A stretch of DNA of 64,000 bases from NCBI RefSeq assembly GCF_009711715.1, contig NZ_VENF01000012.1, positions 1 through 64,000 on the forward strand, given 5' to 3'. Numbering within the stretch: position 1 is the stretch's first letter; the number at the start of each line of letters is the position of its first letter. The translations under genes were made by a program, and so were the position numbers. The notes beneath the pieces are model-generated. The model was not told the DNA's origin. It saw nothing but the letters and a program-made list of their open reading frames with translations, and did not search any database. This DNA is from Methylophaga sp. (GTDB lineage: Bacteria > Pseudomonadota > Gammaproteobacteria > Nitrosococcales > Methylophagaceae). This document shows, in pieces, positions 56,554 to 63,337 of the stretch.

Positions 56554-57455
56554 CTGCTACTGCTGAGCGCCTGCTTTAACTTAAACAAGTGCTCAGGTAC
56601 CCATTCCCCATTAACCACAGCTTGGTTTATGAGTTTTTGCTGCGCATCGGTCCAGCAATATTCTAGCTCAGGCATATTGAAAGAGGGAAAAACGCCTTGA
56701 TCCACATTAGCTATAAGGGCATCAGCGCGATTAAGCATTCGCTTCACAGCCACCTTCATGCCATTTCTTTTTTTGCGTGACAACTCCAATCCATCAGTAG
56801 GCTTAGGCATACATGATTCTACTAACCTTGTCCGCTTCCCAATTTCATAGAGAGACAACGCTGCAGGACTAACCCCCTCAAAGCCTTTAACATTGTCAGC
56901 AGCCAATAGTCCTATTTGATTCAAACACCAAACATCGCGTGCTTTCTCAAGTACACCAAGACGGACACGCTTGAGCTTGGCTAATTTTCTTTTTGCCGAG
57001 GTTGTTCTGCTTATATGTCTTTTTGACTGTTGACGAACAATTTCTATCACCTGCTTTTTTATTGTTTGCTCTGTGAGGTTAAGCGGGATCTCCACTGTCA
57101 CCTTATCAGCTTGAACAATAGAGGGCTGCGTACCATCCCTACCCACCTGTTTAACCTTAGGCAACTCCAGTTGCTCAACGAATAACTCACAACCGGTTTT
57201 CATCCACCAGTCTCTGAACGACAAACTGAACACGTCTCCAAAATCTTCCGCTGTTCGAGCGAGTATGCGTGATTTTGTGTATTTAAAATTATTTCCCCTG
57301 CAAACCCACCAGTAGTTTTTACTTAACTTCAGATACTCAAACCACCAGTAGTAAGCAGAATTTAGTGCAGCATCGGCTTCCTGCTCTCTATCAATCCTGT
57401 GCAAGCCAGGCATTCCCTTATAGATACGTCTCCGATGCTTTTCCAGTTCACTCAT
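56550..57455 (-). CDS. Unknown element protein, tryptophan-rich, about 301 residues
   Basis: No family is recognised. The N-terminal third has an aromatic pattern (NSAYYWWFEYLKLSKNYWWV, then FGDVFSLSFRDWW), the middle is basic (about 145-185, RTTSAKRKLAKLKRVRLG) and the C terminus is mixed. The basic middle and lack of secretion or membrane signals suggest a cytoplasmic nucleic-acid-binding role; that is inference. I use ATG 57455 (MSELEKHRRR); a GTG at 57473 gives 307 residues. It is divergent from the following gene, with about 130 bp between starts. Confidence 0.6.
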   Translation of the reverse strand: MSELEKHRRRIYKGMPGLHRIDREQEADAALNSAYYWWFEYLKLSKNYWWVCRGNNFKYTKSRILARTAEDFGDVFSLSFRDWWMKTGCELFVEQLELPKVKQVGRDGTQPSIVQADKVTVEIPLNLTEQTIKKQVIEIVRQQSKRHISRTTSAKRKLAKLKRVRLGVLEKARDVWCLNQIGLLAADNVKGFEGVSPAALSLYEIGKRTRLVESCMPKPTDGLELSRKKRNGMKVAVKRMLNRADALIANVDQGVFPSFNMPELEYCWTDAQQKLINQAVVNGEWVPEHLFKLKQALSSSS

Positions 57456-57585
57456 CTTGTTTGGCGTTATCACTTAAATATCAAAAAAAGCATGATTATG
57501 CTAACGGCTTAAAATAGAACCTGTCAAATGCAGAAAAACACTGCTTTCGACGATACTTGAAACTAACTAATAAAAGGTGGCTTTC

Positions 57586-58377
57586 ATGTCCGATAAAAAA
57601 ACTGTCGTGAAAAACGACACTTCTGCCAACGCTGAAATTGAAGTCTTTGATAACACTGTAAACCAGCTGCATGCGCTGACAAGCGAGCGTAAAAACTGGG
57701 AAAACACCCTGCTTCGAAAAAGTAACCAAGCGCTCTATGCAATTCTGGCCAAATGCTATGAAACCTATGAAGTCATGTCCCAACGTGACAAAGCAGGCAT
57801 TCTGGCGCGTAAGGCACTTAAGCAAGTATGTGTGCAAAATAATTATCGTTTTATGGAGAGCACTCCGCTTGTCACAAAAGTCGTCAAGTGCGTGTTTGGT
57901 GTAGATCGCCGCCGCGTCAGTGCTTATAGCATCGTCATCCGCGAGGCAATCAAGCAAGAAATCAAGCCTGAAAATCTTGCAGAGTGGGTTGAGGAAATGG
58001 GCGGGGTTGAGCAGGTGCGCCTGAGCAAGTCCCCGAATGCGAAAACTGCAAAACAAAAAGCTGAACTTGGGCAGCAAGCGCTACAAAAATCTGATGAGAT
58101 CGCAAAAGTAAAAAGCAAAAAACTGAGCCAAGCCACTAACCCTGAAAATGTGGGCGAGCAAGTTGTTCTTCTTGCTGTACAGAATGCCGACGGTAGCTTT
58201 TCAATTAATGGTGTAGTTGAGAGTGCTGGAGCAACAACTGCCGCTCTAGCCGCATACCACCAACAAACTAAAAAAGCACAAGATCAAAAAGCAGAAGAAC
58301 AAAAGAGTGAAGAAAAACAAAAAGGGCTCGACGAAGCTATCAGTAATGCCGCCCAAGAAGCACAAATTGCAGCCTAA
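57586..58377 (+). CDS. Unknown element protein with charged C-terminal coiled coil
   Basis: 263 residues from ATG 57586 (AAAAGGTGG upstream). A helical N-terminal part (about 20-130, including NYRFMESTPLVTKVVKCVFG) precedes a lysine- and alanine-rich region and a C-terminal coiled coil (KKAQDQKAEEQKSEEKQKG). No family is recognised. The third 17-bp palindrome lies at codons 6-12, so a protein that binds it would sit on the start of this transcript and could regulate it. It is closed by a terminator. Confidence 0.6.
   Translation: MSDKKTVVKNDTSANAEIEVFDNTVNQLHALTSERKNWENTLLRKSNQALYAILAKCYETYEVMSQRDKAGILARKALKQVCVQNNYRFMESTPLVTKVVKCVFGVDRRRVSAYSIVIREAIKQEIKPENLAEWVEEMGGVEQVRLSKSPNAKTAKQKAELGQQALQKSDEIAKVKSKKLSQATNPENVGEQVVLLAVQNADGSFSINGVVESAGATTAALAAYHQQTKKAQDQKAEEQKSEEKQKGLDEAISNAAQEAQIAA
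57603..57619. promoter_or_regulatory. 17-bp palindrome, copy 3, inside a coding start
   Basis: TGTCGTGAAAAACGACA, 17 bp after the ATG of the unknown 263-residue gene. Its position within coding sequence, with both arms perfect, suggests an operator rather than chance. Confidence 0.45.
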
Positions 58378-58384
58378 CTATCCT

Positions 58385-58415
58385 AGTGGCGTAGCTAGAC
58401 TGCGCCACTCTTTTT
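58385..58415 (+). terminator. Intrinsic terminator
   Basis: The stem AGTGGCG / CGCCACT with an 11-nt loop is followed by CTTTTT, just after the unknown 263-residue gene. Confidence 0.75.
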
Positions 58416-58440
58416 CGAGTTATTTTAAACAAGGACAATC

Positions 58441-59115
58441 ATGTACACACCCAAAAATATTGACGATATCGTTTTTAAATCTGAGGAAGAAAAAGCAAGA
58501 ATTGATAATATTCTTAGCAAGCACAAACCGTTTCCAGCTGCCGGTAAAAATGGAATTTTATTGTTTGGCACATGGGGCACAGGGAAAACTACTTTAGCGC
58601 GGATGCTGCCCAACTTAATTGAACAAACTAAAGGCGGCGAGGAGGCTAATGCTGAATTTATTCAATGCATAACCGGTGAAAATGGCAGTGCACTGATAAC
58701 AAAAATAACTCATCAAGCCAGCTTGGTTCAAAACTTCAACGCTTCTGGTTACCATTATTTTGTGCTTGACGAAATAGACATTTTAACCAGCACAGCCATG
58801 AGCTCCTTAAAGGCTGCGATGAATATGCCCAACACCATTTTTATTATGACTACTAACTATCTAAATAAAATCGATAAAGGCGTGCAAAACAGAAGTATTA
58901 TCGTTGATTTTAATGCTGCTCCCTCCAAAGCTTGGCTGCCTCTTGCCAATAAAATCCTGACAGACAACAATGTCAAAAATATCAGTGATGAAAAGCTTCT
59001 AAAGATCATTGATGAGTGTGGCGGTTCTGCTCGATCTATTATTGACGCGATATCAAGCATCAAATCATCTATCATTTCATCAAGCAATGTCATAAGAATA
59101 GACACACGGCTTTAA
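58441..59115 (+). CDS. AAA+ ATPase resembling a clamp-loader small subunit
   Basis: 224 residues; ATG 58441 has AAGGA six bases upstream. Walker A is [12 protein letters not shown], Walker B FVLDEIDIL, sensor 1 IFIMTTNYLNKID, followed by a short lid with GGSARSIIDAI (sensor-2 region). The plan matches RFC/gp44-type clamp loaders and related phage ATPases rather than transposition ATPases. No polymerase or clamp gene is near. It may load host replication factors on the element's DNA; this is inference. The start is MYTPKNIDDIVF, a common opening for RFC-like proteins. Confidence 0.75.
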   Translation: MYTPKNIDDIVFKSEEEKARIDNILSKHKPFPAAGKNGILLFGTWGTGKTTLARMLPNLIEQTKGGEEANAEFIQCITGENGSALITKITHQASLVQNFNASGYHYFVLDEIDILTSTAMSSLKAAMNMPNTIFIMTTNYLNKIDKGVQNRSIIVDFNAAPSKAWLPLANKILTDNNVKNISDEKLLKIIDECGGSARSIIDAISSIKSSIISSSNVIRIDTRL

Positions 59116-59135
59116 CTCCAAGCCATCAGCTAATC

Positions 59136-59166
59136 AAAAGCCAGCAATTAAATTGCTGGCTTTTTT
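59136..59166 (+). terminator. Terminator after the AAA+ gene
   Basis: The stem AAAGCCAGCAATT / AATTGCTGGCTTT closes on a short loop and ends in six T residues, about 20 bp after the stop codon. Confidence 0.88.
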
Positions 59167-59364
59167 ATGATAAATACTTTTATGAAAATAGCAGAAATTG
59201 AAAACCACAAACCGAAAACCCCGGAGCAGCAACGCATCGAAGCGCTGAAAACACGCAAAAAGCAAGCAGCTGATGCACTGAAAAGGGAGCGAGCGGTGCA
59301 AAAAAGACGCAAAGCAGTGAAAAACATGGCTAAGGCACAAAACAGCCTTGCTTCAATACGCTAA
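59167..59364 (+). CDS. Small basic protein
   Basis: 65 residues from ATG 59167 or 60 from ATG 59182 (MKIAEIENHKPKTPEQQRIE). It is almost entirely helical and very basic (KTRKKQAADALKRERAVQKR). It could bind DNA; there is no recognisable domain. It lies directly after a terminator and lacks a clear ribosome binding site, so its expression is doubtful. Confidence 0.4.
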   Translation: MINTFMKIAEIENHKPKTPEQQRIEALKTRKKQAADALKRERAVQKRRKAVKNMAKAQNSLASIR

Positions 59365-59426
59365 ATAACGGTTGGTTTTAAGCATTCTATTGCATCAGAC
59401 TTATCAATACATCGCATTATGAATGC

Positions 59427-59443
59427 TGTCGGGTAAAACGACA
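59427..59443. promoter_or_regulatory. 17-bp palindrome, copy 4, upstream of the integrase
   Basis: TGTCGGGTAAAACGACA: one mismatch in the left arm. It lies about 85 bp upstream of the integrase start. The following 90 bp hold two further inverted repeats: TAGTCGA/TCGACTA (59447-59453, 59473-59479) and CATCTAC/GTAGATG (59502-59508, 59524-59530), the last overlapping the integrase ATG. Confidence 0.5.
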
Positions 59444-59527
59444 GTTTAGTCGACCTGTTGTCGATAGGCGATTCGACTACTGCTCAACATCGTAGACTAA
59501 ACATCTACATGAAAATAAGCTTTGTAG

Positions 59528-60739
59528 ATGAGAGAGAAACAGCGTCATAAAACTGCTGCAATAATCGGCACCGTCACACCTGTCCCCCACTACCCTAAAA
59601 AACTAAAAGTCTACCTGACTAATGCTTCGCCGTTTTGGCAAGCAGTGTACTGGGAGCGAGGAAAAACATACCGAAAAAGTACTAAAACCACAGACAAGCT
59701 GGAAGCATTCAAAACAGCGATTGTCTTTTATGAACAAATACTGCTCGCAAAATATTCACATCCATCACACGTAGAAAGCCTTCCTATATCACTCCCAGCA
59801 TCAACTACTCTGACTAGCAGCAAAGCAAAGAAAACCTTTTTGGAAACCTATGAAGAATGGTTCGAGCTGAAGTCATCGAAATGGAAGCAAGCACATACAA
59901 GAAATGTTCGTAACCGAATAGAAAAGTATTTGCTCAAAGACTTAGCGGCAAAGCCCATCAAAGCAATAACTCAGACAGAGTTACTGTCCTCTCTCAAAAA
60001 GCTTGATAAGAAAGGCATAACTCATACTCAGCATAGGCTACTCAGAGATTGTAAATCCATATGGCAATATGCAATTGCAACTGGCAATTGCAATAGAGAC
60101 ATTACTCTCAACTTAACAATCGCCCTAAAAAGCCCTGTTTACGGACAACAGCATGCAGTGAGTGCTGAAGAATTACCTATGCTGATGAGTAAAATAACGG
60201 CCGAACAAACACTTAATGACAAAATAAAATGTTTAGCACTTGAAGTGATTGCACACACTTTTGTACGGACAAGCGAGCTTTTAGGTGCAACCTGGTCCGA
60301 AATAGATTTTGAAAACAGAGTCTGGTTAATCCCTGCAAGGCGTATGAAAATGGGTGTAGAGCACATTGTACCGTTATCAAATCACGTCATCTCACTCCTT
60401 ATATATATACGAGAGGATTTCAGCAAATCTGACTACGTCTTTAATAGACTCAACTCCACTCAGAAACTAGCACCTGACTCACTGATAAAAATGCTGCATA
60501 AACTCGGATATAAAAAGCGAATGAGCACACACGGCTTTAGAGCTATTGCTAGCTCAGTATTGAATGAGCATGGATTTAATGCAGATGCTATCGAGAGGCA
60601 GCTTTCTCATTTAGAGAGAAATAGAGTAAGAAGAGCATACAACAGAGCACAATACTTATCTGAAAGAAAAGATATGATGAACTGGTGGAGTCAGTACTTG
60701 CTAGATTGCTATTCATCGACTACAAAACAAAAATATTAA
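59528..60739 (+). CDS. P4-type tyrosine integrase
   Basis: The 403-residue site-specific recombinase has an N-terminal arm-binding-like region (about 25-75, with FWQAVYWERGKTYRKSTKTT), a core-binding domain (about 105-190), and a catalytic domain with Arg in HTFVRTSELL, HxxR in THGFRAIAS, His in QLSHLERN and Tyr in RRAYNRAQYL, followed by the MMNWWSQYL tail typical of P4/CP4 integrases. These normally integrate at tRNA 3' ends, but here the stop is 36 bp from a protein-coding core site. The start overlaps an inverted repeat; no strong ribosome binding site is visible. Confidence 0.92.
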   Translation: MREKQRHKTAAIIGTVTPVPHYPKKLKVYLTNASPFWQAVYWERGKTYRKSTKTTDKLEAFKTAIVFYEQILLAKYSHPSHVESLPISLPASTTLTSSKAKKTFLETYEEWFELKSSKWKQAHTRNVRNRIEKYLLKDLAAKPIKAITQTELLSSLKKLDKKGITHTQHRLLRDCKSIWQYAIATGNCNRDITLNLTIALKSPVYGQQHAVSAEELPMLMSKITAEQTLNDKIKCLALEVIAHTFVRTSELLGATWSEIDFENRVWLIPARRMKMGVEHIVPLSNHVISLLIYIREDFSKSDYVFNRLNSTQKLAPDSLIKMLHKLGYKKRMSTHGFRAIASSVLNEHGFNADAIERQLSHLERNRVRRAYNRAQYLSERKDMMNWWSQYLLDCYSSTTKQKY

Positions 60740-60775
60740 ACCACATATATTTCAGAAGGTTACATCGCCTTTGGC

Positions 60776-60792
60776 GCCGGTGCTGCTAACGC
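60776..60792 (+). other. Putative attR core at the edge of silent porin 2
   Basis: GCCGGTGCTGCTAACGC, identical to 53504-53520 and in the same reading phase (codons for AGAAN then Ala). The 36 bp between integrase stop and core are unrelated to the porin 1 signal peptide. CGCCTTTGGCG at 60767-60777 forms a small palindrome at the core edge. Confidence 0.6.
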
Positions 60793-61936
60793 AGCCATCG
60801 TTGTCGGTGGCGAAAACGGCTACGAGTTCAGCGTAGACGGTAACATTAACCAATTCTACATTTACAGCGACCAAGACAGCGCTACTGCTGCTGGCCTTGA
60901 TCAATCAAATGCTCAAATCGCTAATGGCCTGCTGCCTACTTTCTTTGGCTTTAACGTATCAGCTCCAGAAATCAACGGCCTGAAAGTTGGTGCACGTGTT
61001 TCAATTTCTCCATCAACCAATGATGGTAGCTACTTCGGCGGCGCCCTTGAACAAGGCGGCGGTGCAATGGAGCAACGTGAAGCTTTTGCTACTGTTGACG
61101 GTTCTTTCGGTCAAATCCTGGCTGGTAAAGCTTTGGGTCTGTATTCGTCTAACAACATCCTGCTGGATCAAACTCTGTTCGGTGTTGGTGCGACTGGCCT
61201 TATTGCCTCTGGTGACCAAAATTCAGCTGTGACCACTCTGGGTCGTATCGGTTGGGGTTATGACTACGCTAACTGGCGTTCACAGTTCCGTTACACCACT
61301 CCTGACATGAACGGCTTTAAAGCAGCATTTGCAATCGTTGATGCTGAAGACTACGCATATCAAGGCGCCACCACCAAATTTGAGAAAGATCCACGCTACG
61401 AAGCACAACTGAGTTATGCAACAGCTTTTGATGGCGGTTCAATGAAGCTGTGGGCTGACTATATGTCTCAAAAAATTGACGGCGAAACTGGCGGCGTTGA
61501 AGTTGCTGAAGACAGAATTGATGCTTACACTGTTGGTGGTCAACTGATCCTAGGCGGTTTTGAAGCTGTCGCTACATACTATGACAATGAAGGTCAAGGT
61601 ATTGGTGGTTTCGGTGTCCTGGGTGGCTTTGAAACTAACGGCGATGCTCGTGAAGGTGACGGTTACTACGTACAAGCTGGTTACCGCTTCGCAGGTAAAA
61701 CCTTCCTGGCCGCTTCTTACGGTGAGTCTACACTGGACCGTGATAACAACAACGTCACTGCCGGTGGTTTTGGCGACTTGGATGCCAACGAAATGGTTAC
61801 TGTTGGTATCTACCACGACGTTACAGCTAACCTGAAACTGGTTGCTGAATACTCAAAAATGGAAACTGAGTACTACATCCAATCTGATGAAGATGAAGTT
61901 GACGTCATCTCTCTGGGTGGTTTCGTAACCTGGTAG
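60776..61936 (+). pseudogene. Silent porin 2 cassette: complete mature barrel, no start or signal peptide
   Basis: The frame is open from just after TAA at 60737-60739 to the stop at 61934-61936. It encodes AGAANA then mature porin (AIVVGGENGYEFSVDGNINQ, ..., GGFVTW), without internal stops. No ATG/GTG with ribosome binding site precedes the mature part; the first ATG is at 61067, deep in the barrel. It is homologous to porin 1 but differs in several loops (for example GALEQGGG and VLGGFETNGDAREG). It keeps a good terminator. If the element is excised through the 17-bp cores, it becomes an in-frame, secreted porin. Loss of expression by deletion of its 5' end is the alternative. Confidence 0.75.
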
Positions 61937-61981
61937 TCAGTAGTTTCAGTATCAAATCTCCGGATTTGATATAAAAAACTG

Positions 61982-62017
61982 AAAAAAGCCTCAACCTTGG
62001 GTTGGGGCTTTTTTTTG
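61982..62017 (+). terminator. Porin 2 terminator
   Basis: The stem AGCCTCAACC / GGTTGGGGCT with a three-base loop is followed by nine T residues; it is almost identical to the porin 1 terminator. Confidence 0.9.
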
Positions 62018-62040
62018 CCTGTTGAAAATTACTCACGATT

Positions 62041-62182
62041 AACCACAGAGGGATACAGAGGTCAAAGAGGTTTTTGTACTCACTTTTTTATCCTACCGGG
62101 CGTAGCGAAAAAGATTTCTCGACTTCGCTCGAAATGACAGAGTGATTATTATTTTCTCTCTGTACTCTATGCCTCTGTGGTT
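62041..62182. repeat. 142-bp unit with perfect 11-bp inverted ends
   Basis: AACCACAGAGG (62041-62051) and CCTCTGTGGTT (62172-62182) are exact inverted repeats. The interior contains CTCGACTTCGCTCGAAATGACA, quoted by its core ACTTCGCTCGAAATGACA, a type of sequence often repeated in bacterial genomes. It is probably a nonautonomous repeat; the rest of the 305-bp gap before dhaL shows no gene. Confidence 0.6.
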
Positions 62183-62241
62183 CATTTGATTGAAAGCAAC
62201 AAGCCTTTATAATCCTTATAACTGTTGAATAAGGATAAACA

Positions 62242-62868
62242 ATGAACATCAGCACACAATCTATCGCGCTTTTTCTTGAGGCCATCAAAGCCGAAATTGC
62301 CACCAACGCAGATGAGGTTACCGCCCTGGACCAGGCCATTGGTGATGGTGATCATGTGACTAACCTGCTTCGTGGACTGGAAGCGCTGGAAAAGCAGGCT
62401 GCAGAATTATCTGAGTTGGACTGGTCTGCTGCGTTTATGAAAATCGGTATGACGCTGATGTCGACCATGGGCGGCGCATCGGGCTCGCTGTATGGCAGCT
62501 TGTTTGTGGCGATGGGTAAGGAAGCCAAGAATAATGAAATGAGCCTTCAGGGTTTGGCCGATATTTTCCATGCTGGGGTGCAGGCGGTAAAAACCCGGGG
62601 TAAAGCTGAACTCGGCGAAAAAACCATGCTGGATACATTAATACCCGCCTCACATGCATTGAATGTCAAAGCTGATGCTGGTGCTTCTGATGTGTTGGAT
62701 GCGATCAAACAAGCTGCTTATGACGGCATGCTGTCGACCAAAGATATGCTGGCGACCAAGGGCCGGGCTTCATTTCTGGGAGAACGTGCCCGTGGTCATA
62801 TCGATGCCGGCGCTCGAACCAGTCAATTGATGATTTGTGCGATTGCGGATGTGATTGAGCAAAACTAA
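62242..62868 (+). CDS. dhaL: Dihydroxyacetone kinase subunit DhaL
   Basis: DhaL is the ADP/ATP-binding subunit of dihydroxyacetone kinase. The 208-residue protein shows the metal-binding aspartates in LDQAIGDGDHVTNLLRGL, then STMGGASGSLYGSLF, GEKTMLDTLIPAS and ASFLGERARGHIDAGARTS. A good ribosome binding site (AAGGA) precedes ATG 62242. It should pair with DhaK, which here is encoded on the opposite strand 470 bp further on. No DhaM phosphodonor gene is in view, so whether it uses ATP or a PTS cannot be decided. Confidence 0.92.
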   Translation: MNISTQSIALFLEAIKAEIATNADEVTALDQAIGDGDHVTNLLRGLEALEKQAAELSELDWSAAFMKIGMTLMSTMGGASGSLYGSLFVAMGKEAKNNEMSLQGLADIFHAGVQAVKTRGKAELGEKTMLDTLIPASHALNVKADAGASDVLDAIKQAAYDGMLSTKDMLATKGRASFLGERARGHIDAGARTSQLMICAIADVIEQN

Positions 62869-62872
62869 TTAA

Positions 62873-62902
62873 TCCGCAGATTTCACGGATTAACGCAGAT
62901 TA
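62873..62902. repeat. CCGCAGATT repeat at the 3' end of the GxxExxY gene
   Basis: ATCCGCAGATTTCACGGATT followed by AACGCAGATT. The inverted partner is TCTGCGTTC...AATCTGCGGATAAC at about 63266-63292. The arms frame the gene as a roughly 420-bp unit; the same motif makes up the ends of 48117-48176. Confidence 0.55.
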
Positions 62903-63303
62903 AAGACCAACCTTTTATATTGCAGGCTTTTGGAACCAAAGTTAAGAATTAAGCCTTTTTGTAATCGGGATGCTTTTAAATAGTTAATGACTTGAGCTTC
63001 TTCAGTCCCTGACAATTTCTGTAATGCTTTGAGTTCGACAATCACTTTTTCGAAACAGACAAAGTCGGCCTTATAAAATGTTCATAACCGCACGCCCTGA
63101 TATGTGATTGGCAGCTCCTTTTCTCGGACATGTGGAATTCCTCTGACTTCAAACTCCATTTCAAGTGCTTCTTGGTAAACTTGTTCAAGAAAACCACAAC
63201 CGAGTGAGGAATGCACAGACATGGCTGCACCTGTAATTGCATATGTCTGTGCGTCATTTGATAAATCTGCGTTCTTCTGTGTAATCTGCGGATAACTTTT
63301 CAT
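62890..63303 (-). pseudogene. GxxExxY (PDDEXK-like) gene broken by one in-frame stop
   Basis: Translation from ATG 63303 gives [20 protein letters not shown], the family signature [13 protein letters not shown], and [11 protein letters not shown], then a TGA (63082-63084), and continues in the same frame with TFYKADFVCFEKVIVELKAL, EEAQVINYLKASR and GLILNFGSKSLQYKRLV to a stop at 62890-62892. The total would be 137 codons, full length for the family. GxxExxY proteins are small putative PD-(D/E)XK nucleases; the D...E.K core is after the stop, so the first fragment alone would be inactive. Both ends of the frame contain CCGCAGATT-type repeats. Confidence 0.85.
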
Positions 63304-63337
63304 AGGCAACGCTCCCTGTGCCTCAGTGGTTATAACT

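Larger units (their letters stand above)
53504..60792. mobile_element. Putative porin-swapping integrative element, 7.3 kb
   Basis: It is bounded by two copies of the 17-bp core. Contents in order: mature porin 1 and its terminator; a short peptide frame; two copies of a 17-bp palindrome; about 1 kb of noncoding DNA; a catalytic-domain-only tyrosine recombinase; an unknown 300-residue protein; an unknown 264-residue protein with a palindrome in its first codons; an AAA+ ATPase; a small basic protein; a fourth palindrome; and a P4-type integrase whose stop is 36 bp from the right core. DNA between the porins is clearly more AT-rich than the chromosome. No left-hand copy of a second porin signal peptide exists, which argues against simple insertion into a tandem porin 2. 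Confidence 0.6.

Noticed and set aside
53444..61936. Reading the two porins as a simple tandem duplication interrupted by an unrelated insertion
   Set aside because: Insertion into porin 2 should leave its promoter, start and signal peptide at the left edge of the accessory DNA. I searched 54709-55953 and found no such sequence. A deletion would be needed as well, so this is kept only as the alternative to test.
61067..61936. A 289-residue porin starting at the ATG 61067
   Set aside because: That ATG lies inside the conserved barrel (AMEQREAF); homology continues upstream to the mature start, so it is not a real start and would lack a signal peptide.
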